Source: CAVTTH01 sp963737545
GTDB lineage: Bacteria > Verrucomicrobiota > Verrucomicrobiia > Chthoniobacterales > UBA10450
Assembly: GCA_963737545.1 (NCBI GenBank)
Contig: CAVTTH010000006.1
Coordinates: forward strand, 186,001 to 250,000
Length of the DNA: 64,000 nt
Direction of reading: 5' to 3'
Under the pieces are notes generated by a model. That model was not told the DNA's origin. It did no database searches and saw nothing but the letters and a program-made list of their open reading frames with translations. The translations under genes and the position numbers were made by a program. This document shows, one piece after another, positions 8,481 to 17,048 of the stretch. Numbering within the stretch: the first letter of the stretch is position 1; every line of letters starts with the position of its first letter.

Positions 8481-9869
8481 TTACTTGTTCATCTGCTGGC
8501 ACTGCAGCCGCAGCAGTTCCATCGCTTCATCGACAACTTCCGTTGAAATATCAAGCGCGGGCCGAAAACGAATCGCGCGTTCGCCTGACTTCAAAACGAG
8601 GACCCCGCGGTCGAACATACCTTTCCAGAACTCGTCACGGGTTTCGGGATCGGGCAGATCAAAGGCAATGAACAGACCACGACCGCGCACCGCACTCATG
8701 ATCGGAAATTCCGCTGCAATCGAGTGCAGCGATTCCACAATGCGTTTACCCATCACGCGTGCGTTCTCGATCAGGTTTTCACTTTCGATGATGTGAATGA
8801 AATGCGTCGAGCGCACCATGTCGGTAAAATTGCCGCCCCAGGTTGAGTTCAATCGGCTCGGCAATCGAAACGCGTTGTCCTTCACCTCGTCAATTCGCGG
8901 TCCAGCCATCACACCACACACTTGTGCCTTTTTCCCGAACGCGAGCAGATCCGGAACAACACCGAAATGCTGACAGCACCAAGTCCGGCCAGTCACGCCC
9001 ATGCCGCATTGTATTTCGTCGAAAATCAGCAGAATCTCGTTCTCGTCACAAATCTTTCTCAGCTTCTTGAGCCATTCGCCGCGGAAATGATTATCGCCGC
9101 CTTCGCCCTGAATTGGCTCGATGATGATTGCGCAGATGTCGGCACCTCGCTTTTCGAGCGCGAGGCGGATTTCCCGCTCGGATTCTCTCTCGCGCTCAAT
9201 CACGTCGGCCTCGCGTTCGCTCTTGGGCAACGAAAAATCGATCGATGGACTCGAGACGCGCGGCCAATCGAATTTCGGGAAAAGCTCAATCTTTCGCGGA
9301 TCGGTATTCGTTAGGCTCATGGTGTAGCCGCTCCGGCCATGGAAAGCCTTACGAAAATGTAAAACATCGGTGCCTACTTCGCCGCGGCCTGCGGCGAAGT
9401 TTTTGCGGACCTTCCAATCCATCGCGGCCTTCAGGCAGTTCTCGACCGCAAGCGCGCCGCCCTCGATAAACAAATAGCGCTCGAGCGGCGGCAAACCAAC
9501 GACGCGGGCGAATGTTTCAACAAAGCGAGCGTAGCCTTCCGAATAAACATCCGAGTTCGCGATCTTGATCCGCGATGCGCGCAGTAGATCGCGCTTCACT
9601 TCTTCCTGTTCAAAATAAGGATGATTGTAGCCAACAGGAAGGGAACCGAAAAAACCGTAGAGATCGATTAGCCGCGAATCGGTTGCTTTATTATGCAAAT
9701 AGGAACCACGACTCTTATCGAGATCGATGACGATCTTAAAGCCGTCGAGCAAAACGTGCTGCTCGATCGTGTGCAGGACGTCGCTGGCAGTAGTAGTTCT
9801 TTGTTTCTCGCTCTTCTTGGGGCGGTTTCGAGATGAAACCGCCTCCGCGAGCACGGGCGGCATACTCAT
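8481..9869 (-). CDS. lat: L-lysine 6-aminotransferase
   Basis: 462 residues of a class III PLP aminotransferase. The cofactor site shows in LLIFDEIQCG (Asp near 284) and in the FGKKAQVCG segment near 311-319 that holds the Schiff-base lysine. The LAT family signature regions 'DGFKIVIDLDKSRGSYLHN' and 'GYNHPYFEQEE' are also present. It moves the epsilon-amino group of lysine to 2-oxoglutarate, giving aminoadipate semialdehyde and glutamate. The aminoadipate-semialdehyde dehydrogenase follows 58 bp downstream on the same strand, so the two form a lysine-degradation (or aminoadipate-making) operon. The start at 9869 (MSMPPVLAE) is preferred; the first 25 residues are poorly conserved. Confidence 0.92.
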   Translation of the reverse strand: MSMPPVLAEAVSSRNRPKKSEKQRTTTASDVLHTIEQHVLLDGFKIVIDLDKSRGSYLHNKATDSRLIDLYGFFGSLPVGYNHPYFEQEEVKRDLLRASRIKIANSDVYSEGYARFVETFARVVGLPPLERYLFIEGGALAVENCLKAAMDWKVRKNFAAGRGEVGTDVLHFRKAFHGRSGYTMSLTNTDPRKIELFPKFDWPRVSSPSIDFSLPKSEREADVIERERESEREIRLALEKRGADICAIIIEPIQGEGGDNHFRGEWLKKLRKICDENEILLIFDEIQCGMGVTGRTWCCQHFGVVPDLLAFGKKAQVCGVMAGPRIDEVKDNAFRLPSRLNSTWGGNFTDMVRSTHFIHIIESENLIENARVMGKRIVESLHSIAAEFPIMSAVRGRGLFIAFDLPDPETRDEFWKGMFDRGVLVLKSGERAIRFRPALDISTEVVDEAMELLRLQCQQMNK

Positions 9870-9933
9870 CCGTTGATGTTAACCACGCGCGTGAGTTGGT
9901 CAACCGGAGCGAACCCCCTTCGACAGAATGCTT

Positions 9934-10077
9934 GGGAGCGCACGCGGCTCGCGTGCTGGCGAGGGCGGCCCGCCCTCGCGCACTTTTCTTCACCACTGCC
10001 TATTTCTCGACGGAGCGATTCGGATGAGTTCGTTTCGGCGAGCCGCCGAAACCAGCACGCGAGCCGCGTGCGCTCCC
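9934..10077. repeat. REP doublet with perfect 26-bp terminal inverted repeats
   Basis: Bases 9934-9959 (starting GGGAGCGCACGCGGCTCGCG) are exactly repeated in inverted orientation at 10052-10077. Each arm is itself rich in internal palindromes (GAGGGCGGCCCGCCCTC just inside the left arm, CGGCGAGCCGCCG inside the right). The unit is 144 bp long and fills the gap between lat and the acyl-CoA dehydrogenase end. It has the organisation of a REPIN-like or MITE-like non-autonomous element; no transposase is encoded here. Confidence 0.75.
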
Positions 10078-10083
10078 CGGAAA

Positions 10084-12009
10084 TCAGACGATTCCTTCGC
10101 GCAAACTGGGGTGTTTGTCCGCGAGCAGTTCCTGGGTCAGGTCGTAGCCGCGCCGATCCGCATTCTGGGTGGTACCGGCGAAGTAATGGTCGATCCTCAT
10201 TTTGGCCGAGCGACAGAAGTAATTTGCGACAGACAAGACGTCTGCTGCGGACTCGCCGTGATTAATCTTGTGCTGGGCAAACGAGCAGGTGGCGCTGATG
10301 GCAAAAAGCTCGGTCGCGATTCCGACAAAGCGCGAGAGCAAAAGCTGTTCGCGATCGAGTTTCGGACCGAAGCGGGCCATCGCATGAAACAGACCGCGGG
10401 CGAGCCGGCGGCTGGTGCGGGCGCCATAGTTCGCGTGTGCGCGGAGATCATCGTGCAAGCCCTTGATCTCGCCCGCGCCGCCGCCTAACCACTGTTTCGG
10501 GTACCAGGTCGCATAAAACTTCCCGGAAGTGAAGACTGCTTTCGCGCGGGTCGACATCGGCAGCTGGGTATTAAAGATTGCGCCGCCGACTTTCAGGTGC
10601 GGATCGAGTGCTTCGCGCGCAATAAAGAGCCGCATGATCTCGCTCGATCCTTCAAAAATCGTATTGATCCGGCAATCGCGCAGAAAACGCTCGACCGCAA
10701 TCGGCTCCTCGCCCCGTCCGGCCAGTGATTCCGCTGTTTCGTAGCCGCGTCCACCGCGTACTTGCATCGCGTCATCGGCAATCCGCCAGGTCGTTTCGGT
10801 TGCCCACATTTTGCACATTGCCGTTTCGATCCGCAGATCGCCCGCCTTGCGATCGACCAGAGCGGAGGTGAGAAAAGTCATCGCCTCCATCGCGAAAACG
10901 TTGCCGGCCATTTCGGCGATCTTACCTGCGATGGCGTAATGTTGCCCGATCGGTACGCCCCATTGCACGCGTTCGGCCGCCCATTTTCGGGAGGTCTCCA
11001 ACAGCCGTTTGCTCAGGCCGACGCACGCGGCCGGAATCGTTAGGCGACCGGTGTTCAAGGTGGTCAGCGCGACTTTCAGACCTTTGCCTTCGCCACCGAT
11101 AATGTTTTCCCGCGGCACCTGCACGTCCTTGAAAGTGACGACACCGTTGTAAAGCGCGCGCAGTCCCATGAAGTGGCAGCGATGCGGCATCGCCAGACCG
11201 GGAGTGTCTACGTCGACGATAAACGCGGTGATCTGTTTGCGTTCCTTGCCGTTGACAATCTTCGGTGCCGTCTTCGCCATGACGACGAGCACTCCGGCTT
11301 TCAATCCGTTCGTGCACCAAAGTTTTTCGCCATTGAGGATAAAGGCGGAACCGTCGGGCGTGGGATCAGCGCGCAGGCTCATCGTCGCCGGATCGGAACC
11401 GGCATGTGATTCGGTCAGGGCGAACGCAGAAATCTCGTGGCGGGCGACGCGGGGAAGATACTTTTTCTTCTGCTCCTCGGTTCCGAAGAGCAACAGCGGC
11501 TGCGGCACGCCGATCGATTGATGCGCGGAGACGAGGGCGGTCAGGTTCGCATCCCAGCTTCCGAGTAACATGGCGGCGCGGCCGTAATTTACCTGCGACA
11601 ATCCGAGGCCGCCGTACTCCTTCGGAATTTTCACGGCGAACGCTCCCATCGCGAAGAGATCCTCGATGTTCTTCTGCGGAATTTCGCCGGTCCGATCAAT
11701 CTCGTCCGCATCGACGTGGTCGTGCAGATATTTCTTCAGACTCTCGAGAAATTCCGCGCCCGCCGCGCGATCTTCCGCGCTCTGCTCCGGCCAGGGATAG
11801 ATCCGACCAAAATCGTAGCGTCCGATAAACAGGTTGCTCGCGAAGCTGCCGCGTTCGTCGAGCGGGTCGCGGGAGCTCTCGGCAAGTTCGAGAGCGGCCG
11901 CTTTTCCGGCCGACATCTTTGAAGTGTCGATCACGGATGCTGGCGCCGCAGGTTTCGCGCTGGTTTCTTCGGCAATCTTTCGTTCAGGTGCTTCGAGAGG
12001 TGTCTTCAT
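10084..12009 (-). CDS. Acyl-CoA dehydrogenase, long (VLCAD/ACAD9-like) form
   Basis: About 641 residues from the ATG at 12009 (MKTPLEAPERK). This start lies 8 nt after the upstream stop; an alternative upstream start would overlap that gene by 55 bp and adds residues that do not look like the family. Family features: 'FALTESHAGSD' and 'LNGEKLWCTNG' for FAD and substrate binding, 'FMGLRALYNG', 'RVQWGVPIGQHYAI', and the catalytic-glutamate region 'INTIFEGSSEIMRL'. A roughly 170-residue C-terminal extension makes it longer than ordinary short- or medium-chain enzymes and similar to the membrane-associated very-long-chain type. It catalyses the FAD-dependent first step of beta-oxidation and is co-directional with a hydratase/dehydrogenase, so the pair forms a beta-oxidation unit. 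The acyl chain length is not known. Confidence 0.88.
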   Translation of the reverse strand: MKTPLEAPERKIAEETSAKPAAPASVIDTSKMSAGKAAALELAESSRDPLDERGSFASNLFIGRYDFGRIYPWPEQSAEDRAAGAEFLESLKKYLHDHVDADEIDRTGEIPQKNIEDLFAMGAFAVKIPKEYGGLGLSQVNYGRAAMLLGSWDANLTALVSAHQSIGVPQPLLLFGTEEQKKKYLPRVARHEISAFALTESHAGSDPATMSLRADPTPDGSAFILNGEKLWCTNGLKAGVLVVMAKTAPKIVNGKERKQITAFIVDVDTPGLAMPHRCHFMGLRALYNGVVTFKDVQVPRENIIGGEGKGLKVALTTLNTGRLTIPAACVGLSKRLLETSRKWAAERVQWGVPIGQHYAIAGKIAEMAGNVFAMEAMTFLTSALVDRKAGDLRIETAMCKMWATETTWRIADDAMQVRGGRGYETAESLAGRGEEPIAVERFLRDCRINTIFEGSSEIMRLFIAREALDPHLKVGGAIFNTQLPMSTRAKAVFTSGKFYATWYPKQWLGGGAGEIKGLHDDLRAHANYGARTSRRLARGLFHAMARFGPKLDREQLLLSRFVGIATELFAISATCSFAQHKINHGESAADVLSVANYFCRSAKMRIDHYFAGTTQNADRRGYDLTQELLADKHPSLREGIV

Positions 12010-12017
12010 GGCGACGT

Positions 12018-14150
12018 TTAAGATTGATAAAATGTAGTTCCATTCCTGGCGTGCTGACGAAGCAAATCGCAAGGGGTAAATTTCTCGCCAGCGCTCGAAC
12101 TCAATCCGTCCGTTTCCGCGACGAGTTTCTTCAAGCCGAAGTGATCGGCAAAGCGAAGTGGGCCGCCGCGTAACGGGGCAAATCCTGTTCCGAGAATCAT
12201 TCCATAGTCTGCGTCTTCCGGGGTCGCGATCACTTGTTCTTCGAGACAGCGGGCCGCTTCGTTCACCATCAGAAAAACGAGGCGGTTTGCGAGGTCATCC
12301 CGAACGGAGTCGAGGGATCCCGGGGCGCTGGTTTCAAGGTCTGTGACGGGATCCTTCGACTTCGCTCCGCTGCGCTCAGGATGACCGGAACGCCATCCCG
12401 CCAGCGCATCGTCGTTCCCAAGTTGATTCTTGCCTTCGTATTTGTAAAAGCCGGCGCCGGTCTTTCGGCCGAGCATTTTCGCCGTGTGCATCTCGCGCAA
12501 AATTTCCGGCGCGCGATCGCGTTTGCCGAACGACTTCTCGAGCGTGTCGGCAATATCGATGGTGATATCGACTCCGATCTCGTCGATCAATCTCAGCGGT
12601 CCCATCGGCATGCCCCAGTGCAACAGTGCTTCGTCGATTTCGGAGGCAGCGATTCCGTTCTGGTAAAGTTCAGCGGCACCGAGCAGGTACGGAAAAAGAA
12701 CGCGATTGACCAGGAAACCAGGGCTGTCGCGGACGACCACGGGCAACTTGCCGATCTGACGGACGAAGGCGAGGGCTTGCTCCTTTGTTTCCGGCGCGGT
12801 TTGTTTCCCAACCACAACTTCGATCAATTTCATTCGGCTCACCGGATTAAAAAAATGGAGGCCGATGACGCGCCGCGGATGTTTCGTCTCGGCCGCGAGA
12901 TCGCTGATCGAGAGCGCGGAGGTGTTGGTCGCGAGAATGTCGGTGTCCTCGATTTTTGAATCGATATCGCGGAAGATTGCTTTTTTGATTTCGAGTTTTT
13001 CCGAGGCGGCTTCGATCACGATCATCTGCACCTTGCGCATCGGACCCGGATTGGCCGATGCGACGATGCGGGCGCGGCCTTCCTTCGCTTTCTCTTCGCT
13101 CATCAAGCCGCGTTTGACCGCTTCACCGTAGGTTTTCTCGATCCGGGCCAGGCCGCGGTCGAGCAGCTCGATGCTGACGTCGCGCAGGATAACCGTTACG
13201 CCGCGCGAGCTCAGCCATTGCGCGATCCCGGATCCCATGATCCCCGCGCCGATGACGGCGGCGTGCACGACTTTCTCGACCGGCGTTTTTGCGCTGCTGC
13301 CTTTGCGATATTTCTCGGCCAGGAAAAAATTGCGTATGAGATTGCGGGTCGACTCCGTTCCGCCGAGTTCGACGATGGCATTCAGCTCCCGCGCGAGCGA
13401 TTCGTCGATCGAGCTCGTTAGGCTGCGTTGAATGACATCGAGCGCCCGAGCCGGAGCGGGATTTTGATCGCGTGGTTTTGCGATTTCCTTCCTGGAAACA
13501 GGGGGCGAGCCCGCTTTCCGCTTCCCTTCGCCGAGTTTCTTGCGCGTGGCCTCGAGCAATTTGTCCGGCGCGACGACTTCGTCCACCAGCCCGAGCCGCA
13601 GACTCTCCTGGGCCGGGTGCAGTTTGCCTTTCAGGATGACTTCAGCGGCCGCATCGGCGCCGATCAAGCGCGGCAGTCGCGTCGCGCCGCCCCAGGCTGG
13701 AATCAGCCCGAGCGTTGTCTCGGGCAAACCAATCTTCGTCGCCGGATCATCCGAGGCGAAGCGATAATCGCAGGCCAGCGTGACCTCATACCCACCGCCC
13801 GCGCACGCTCCGTGAATCGCAGCGACCGTCGGAATTTTGAGCGCGGCGAGACGATTGAAAACCTGCTGGCCTTCTGCGATGAAGGCGCGCATCTCGCCGC
13901 TCTCGGCCTTTCGAAGCAGCGTCTGCAAATCAGCGCCGGCGATGAAGATCGATTTCTTGGCCGAGGCGATGATCAGGCCGGCCAGGGACGGGTTGCCTTC
14001 GATGAAAGTGAGATGCTCGCTCAGATCCTTGAGCGTGTCGGCGTCGAAGATGTTCGCTCCCGAATCTGGGCGATCAAAAATCAGGGTGCAAATGTGATCG
14101 TCTCCGATTTCGCGACGAATCATTGGGGCGGTCGCTGTCATCGCGTTCAT
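12018..14150 (-). CDS. Bifunctional enoyl-CoA hydratase / 3-hydroxyacyl-CoA dehydrogenase (FadB/FadJ-like)
   Basis: 710 residues. The N-terminal crotonase domain shows GACAGGGYEVTLACDYR (oxyanion hole) and the 'GLPETTLGLIPAWGG' segment. A Rossmann NAD site GAGIMGSGIAQ opens the dehydrogenase domain near residue 300, followed by HFFNPVSRMKLIEVV and RDSPGFLVNRVLFPYL. It performs steps two and three of beta-oxidation and precedes the acyl-CoA dehydrogenase by 8 nt; no thiolase gene is in the window. Near residues 588-620 the protein carries a stretch beginning SGHPERSGAKSKDPVTDLE that does not belong to the family and is encoded by a REP-like inverted repeat inserted in frame between the linker and 'LANRLVFLMVNEAARC'. 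The rest of the reading frame is intact, so the enzyme is probably still made. Confidence 0.92.
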   Translation of the reverse strand: MNAMTATAPMIRREIGDDHICTLIFDRPDSGANIFDADTLKDLSEHLTFIEGNPSLAGLIIASAKKSIFIAGADLQTLLRKAESGEMRAFIAEGQQVFNRLAALKIPTVAAIHGACAGGGYEVTLACDYRFASDDPATKIGLPETTLGLIPAWGGATRLPRLIGADAAAEVILKGKLHPAQESLRLGLVDEVVAPDKLLEATRKKLGEGKRKAGSPPVSRKEIAKPRDQNPAPARALDVIQRSLTSSIDESLARELNAIVELGGTESTRNLIRNFFLAEKYRKGSSAKTPVEKVVHAAVIGAGIMGSGIAQWLSSRGVTVILRDVSIELLDRGLARIEKTYGEAVKRGLMSEEKAKEGRARIVASANPGPMRKVQMIVIEAASEKLEIKKAIFRDIDSKIEDTDILATNTSALSISDLAAETKHPRRVIGLHFFNPVSRMKLIEVVVGKQTAPETKEQALAFVRQIGKLPVVVRDSPGFLVNRVLFPYLLGAAELYQNGIAASEIDEALLHWGMPMGPLRLIDEIGVDITIDIADTLEKSFGKRDRAPEILREMHTAKMLGRKTGAGFYKYEGKNQLGNDDALAGWRSGHPERSGAKSKDPVTDLETSAPGSLDSVRDDLANRLVFLMVNEAARCLEEQVIATPEDADYGMILGTGFAPLRGGPLRFADHFGLKKLVAETDGLSSSAGEKFTPCDLLRQHARNGTTFYQS
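12293..12386. repeat. REP-like inverted repeat inserted inside the fadB-like coding sequence
   Basis: The element begins GGTCATCCCGAACGGAGTCG and ends GCTGCGCTCAGGATGACC. The inner parts (GGGATCCCGG and CGGGATCCTTCGACTTCG) also pair. The arms match the intergenic element at 6724-6868. It is read through in frame as about 31-33 extra residues in the C-terminal dehydrogenase domain. Confidence 0.8.
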
Positions 14151-14292
14151 ATTGGCGAGTTTCTTTCAAATTCCAAGCGGAGAGAAATCGGCGATGGTGC
14201 CTGCCGCTTGCGCTCCCCGGGGATTGCGCTTCGCGTGCGCGGGTGCTACAAACCTCGCGAGCGCTCGGGTCGCGGCGCCGTCATCGCATTTT

Positions 14293-15690
14293 ATGGTCGG
14301 CAGAATTCTTTTACCCGAAATCAAGAGCCTGATCGATTCGCGAAACTTCAACGCATTGCGCGAAATCTTTTGCGAGTGGCCGCCGGCCGATGTGGCCGAA
14401 GTCATTCTCGATCTGCCGGAGGACCAGCAGGTGATCGTCTTTCGCGTCCTGCCCCACGACCTTGCGGCCGACGTCTTCGAATACCTCGACAGCGAGGCGC
14501 AGCAACAACTGCTGCACGCGATGGCGCACGAGCAGGTGGTCGGGATTTTGAACGAAATGTCGCCCGACGATCGGACGGCGTTGCTCGAGGAAATGCCGAG
14601 CGCGGCAGCGCGGCAATTGATTCGCTTACTTACGCCGGAGGAACGTCGTGTGGCACAGGCGCTTCTCGGTTATCCGGAAGGAAGCGTCGGACGATTGATG
14701 ACGCCGGATTTCATCGCGGTGCATGCGGATTGGTCAGTGAAAGATGTGCTCGATTACGTGCGGGAAAACGGCCAGGACTCCGAGACACTCAATGTCGTCT
14801 ACGTCGTCGACGAGCGCGGGAAGTTGATCGACGATCTGCGCATCCGCGAGTTTCTCCTCAAGCCGCTCACGCACAAAGTCAGCGATCTGATGGACGAAAC
14901 ATTCGTCAATCTGAACGTTGCGGATCCGGAACGGGACGCTGTCAATGTCTTTCGAAAATACGATCGGACCGCGCTGCCGGTGATCGATTCGACCGGTGTT
15001 CTGGTCGGGATTGTGACGATCGACGACATGCTGGACGTCGCGGAAGAAGAAGCGACCGAAGACATCCAGAAGTTTGGCGGCATGGAAGCGCTGGATGAGC
15101 CGTACATGCGCATTTCGCTCTGGCAAATGGTCCGGAAACGGGCGGGATGGCTCATCATTTTGTTCCTCGGCGAAATGCTGACGGCGACGGCAATGGCGAA
15201 TTATCAGGACGAACTGGCCAAGGCGCTGGTGCTCGCATTGTTCCTGCCGCTCATCATTTCCAGCGGCGGCAATTCCGGTTCGCAAGCGTCGACTCTGATG
15301 ATTCGGGCGATGGCGCTGGGCGAAGTGACCATGCGCGATTGGTGGTATGTGATGCGACGGGAACTGCAAGCGGGTCTCGCTTTGGGGGTAATCCTTGGCG
15401 CGATCGGTGTCATCCGGGTGGGATTTTGGGCGATGGTGGCCGAGCGTTATTTTCACCGGCGACCGTATGGCGAAGACTGGTATCTCGTTGCATTGACCGT
15501 GGGCATCGCGCTCGTGGGGGTGGTGCTTTGGGGCTCGCTCGCGGGTTCGATGCTGCCATTTCTTTTGCGCCGCGTCGGTGCCGATCCTGCGACGTCATCG
15601 GCCCCGTTTGTTGCCACGCTGGTCGATGTGACGGGACTGGTTATTTATTTCAGCATCGCGCTGCTGATCATGCACGGCGCCATGCATTAG
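14293..15690 (+). CDS. mgtE: Magnesium transporter MgtE
   Basis: About 465 residues from the ATG at 14293 (MVGRILLPEIKSLIDSR). The frame is open further upstream, but those residues do not resemble the family. Domains in order: an N-terminal superhelical domain (about 1-130, with 'DLPEDQQVIVFRVLP'), two CBS domains (about 135-255, with 'GRLMTPDFIAV' and 'ALPVIDSTGVLVGIVTIDDM'), a connecting helix, and five membrane helices carrying the conserved 'SSGGNSGSQASTLMIRAMALG' motif that lines the Mg pore. The cytosolic domains gate Mg uptake according to internal Mg. It is divergent from the fadB-like gene across about 140 bp. No Mg riboswitch is apparent upstream. Confidence 0.95.
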   Translation: MVGRILLPEIKSLIDSRNFNALREIFCEWPPADVAEVILDLPEDQQVIVFRVLPHDLAADVFEYLDSEAQQQLLHAMAHEQVVGILNEMSPDDRTALLEEMPSAAARQLIRLLTPEERRVAQALLGYPEGSVGRLMTPDFIAVHADWSVKDVLDYVRENGQDSETLNVVYVVDERGKLIDDLRIREFLLKPLTHKVSDLMDETFVNLNVADPERDAVNVFRKYDRTALPVIDSTGVLVGIVTIDDMLDVAEEEATEDIQKFGGMEALDEPYMRISLWQMVRKRAGWLIILFLGEMLTATAMANYQDELAKALVLALFLPLIISSGGNSGSQASTLMIRAMALGEVTMRDWWYVMRRELQAGLALGVILGAIGVIRVGFWAMVAERYFHRRPYGEDWYLVALTVGIALVGVVLWGSLAGSMLPFLLRRVGADPATSSAPFVATLVDVTGLVIYFSIALLIMHGAMH

Positions 15691-15775
15691 CACCGAGTTG
15701 CGCGAAGAAGATCGACCAAACAATTCGCCACAGGGGGCTCCAATCAAGTCCACAATAACATCCTGTTCATGATTA

Positions 15776-16678
15776 CTAGCTCAGCAATTTCCGTTTTGCG
15801 GCCGCAAGCTCTTTGAGTTTCTCCTCGCCCATTTTTGGATAGGCCAGATCAAGATCCGCCAATGCGTCGATGACAGCTGCGGCGACGACAACGCGGGTAA
15901 ACCATTTGTTGTCTGCCGGCACGACATACCACGGCGCCTGTTTTGTTGCTGTTTCCTGAATCATCTCCTCGTACGCTTTCATGTAGTCGTCCCAGTAATC
16001 GCGCTCATTGGCGTCGTTTGAAGAAAACTTCCAGTTCTTTAGCGGATCATCGATCCGTTCCAAAAACCGGCGTTTCTGTTCTTTCTTGGAGACGTGCAGG
16101 AAAAATTTGCGAATGATGACGCCATTTCGCGTTAGGTATTTCTCAAAGTTCCGAATATCTTCGAAACGGTTCTCCCAGATATCCTTCGTGACGAGCTTGG
16201 CCGGTAATTTCTGTCGCTCGAGGAACTCGGGATGCACTCGTACCACCAGCAATTCCTCATAGTAGCTGCGGTTGAAAATTCCGATTTCGCCGCGGTTCGG
16301 CAGAACCTTCATGCAGCGCCACAGATAATCGTGGTCCAGGTCGTCGCTTGTCGGCGCTTTAAAGGAATGAACCTGGCATCCCTGCGGATTAACCCCTGAC
16401 ATGACGTGCTTGATCGCGCCATCTTTGCCGGCCGCGTCCATCGCCTGAAAAATGAGCAGTACCGCCCATTTGTCCTGCGCATAAAGCTTGTCTTGTAGTT
16501 CGGCCAGAGCCAGGACGCCGTTAGCAAGCGCCTCCTTCGCTATTGGTTTATCTTCTTCTTTTGTATACTCGAGCGTGTCGTTAGGATCGACATCCTTCAG
16601 CCGGAAATTCGTGCCTTTGGTCACCTCGAATGCCTTCACCAGTCCGCTGGCTCTTTCGATCATTTCTTTCGTTTTCAT
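15776..16678 (-). CDS. Polyphosphate kinase 2 family protein (PPK2)
   Basis: 300 residues with the PPK2 fold: a Walker A-type motif FQAMDAAGKDGAIKH near 78-91, the 'HSFKAPTSDDLDHDYLWR' segment, the Walker B-like 'EIGIFNRSYYEE' near 131-142, and the lid region 'FLERIDDPLKNWKFS'. PPK2 enzymes move phosphate between polyphosphate and nucleotides (AMP, ADP or GDP); the class and direction cannot be told from sequence by eye. It lies at the edge of the stress/fermentation island and faces mgtE convergently. It probably lets polyphosphate serve as an energy store. Confidence 0.9.
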   Translation of the reverse strand: MKTKEMIERASGLVKAFEVTKGTNFRLKDVDPNDTLEYTKEEDKPIAKEALANGVLALAELQDKLYAQDKWAVLLIFQAMDAAGKDGAIKHVMSGVNPQGCQVHSFKAPTSDDLDHDYLWRCMKVLPNRGEIGIFNRSYYEELLVVRVHPEFLERQKLPAKLVTKDIWENRFEDIRNFEKYLTRNGVIIRKFFLHVSKKEQKRRFLERIDDPLKNWKFSSNDANERDYWDDYMKAYEEMIQETATKQAPWYVVPADNKWFTRVVVAAAVIDALADLDLAYPKMGEEKLKELAAAKRKLLS

Positions 16679-16811
16679 AGGCGGAGTGGCGAACCGTCGC
16701 TAGGCCTGATGGGGAGCGGCCGCACGGCGTGAATATTGGACTTTGGGCTTACGAAGGTCATTCTTAGCCGCAGACTGCGGCCGTGTGGCTGGACGTTTCG
16801 GACGCGAATGA

Positions 16812-16950
16812 TCATGCTCTCTGCCCGATGGTTTTGCGGAATCGAGTCAGAGCGATGATGAAAGGACCGTTCCAATCGCGAGAAGCGCGAGGAACTGTGG
16901 CCGGACAACTTCTAAGCCTGCGTCGCGGTTGATGATTGCCTCGGGAGAAT
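16812..16950 (-). pseudogene. Relic of the C-terminus of an ABC-2 permease
   Basis: Two frames together spell AIINRDAGLEVVRPQFLALL and IALTRFRKTIGQ, aligning with the last 40 residues (FRGGGLDVVWPQFLALA and IALMRFRKTIGQ) of the intact ABC-2 permease at 18831-19949. A frameshift and a stop separate the halves, and no upstream part of a permease remains. This is a decayed, diverged copy of the 3' end only, 1.9 kb downstream of the intact gene. Confidence 0.75.
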
Positions 16951-17048
16951 CTTGCCAGGAAAACCTGGCCGGACACGGCTTCCAACGCGAAGAAAAGAAC
17001 GTTCACTCCGATCAGCAATCTGGTAAGTGGCGGCATAAAACAACCTGA

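Noticed and set aside
14151..14292. Mg-sensing riboswitch before mgtE
   Set aside because: The spacer is only about 140 bp, shared with a divergent gene, and no conserved M-box-like segments were recognised.
13428..15098. Long plus-strand frame of 556 codons across the fadB-like gene and mgtE
   Set aside because: It runs antisense to fadB and out of frame through mgtE; the peptide is Arg/Gly-rich with no family features, a typical GC-rich shadow frame.
16951..17036. Rhomboid-like N-terminus (TRLLIGVNVLFFALE)
   Set aside because: Only about 15 hydrophobic residues resemble a rhomboid start and nothing follows; it is directly fused in frame to the permease relic and could be chance.
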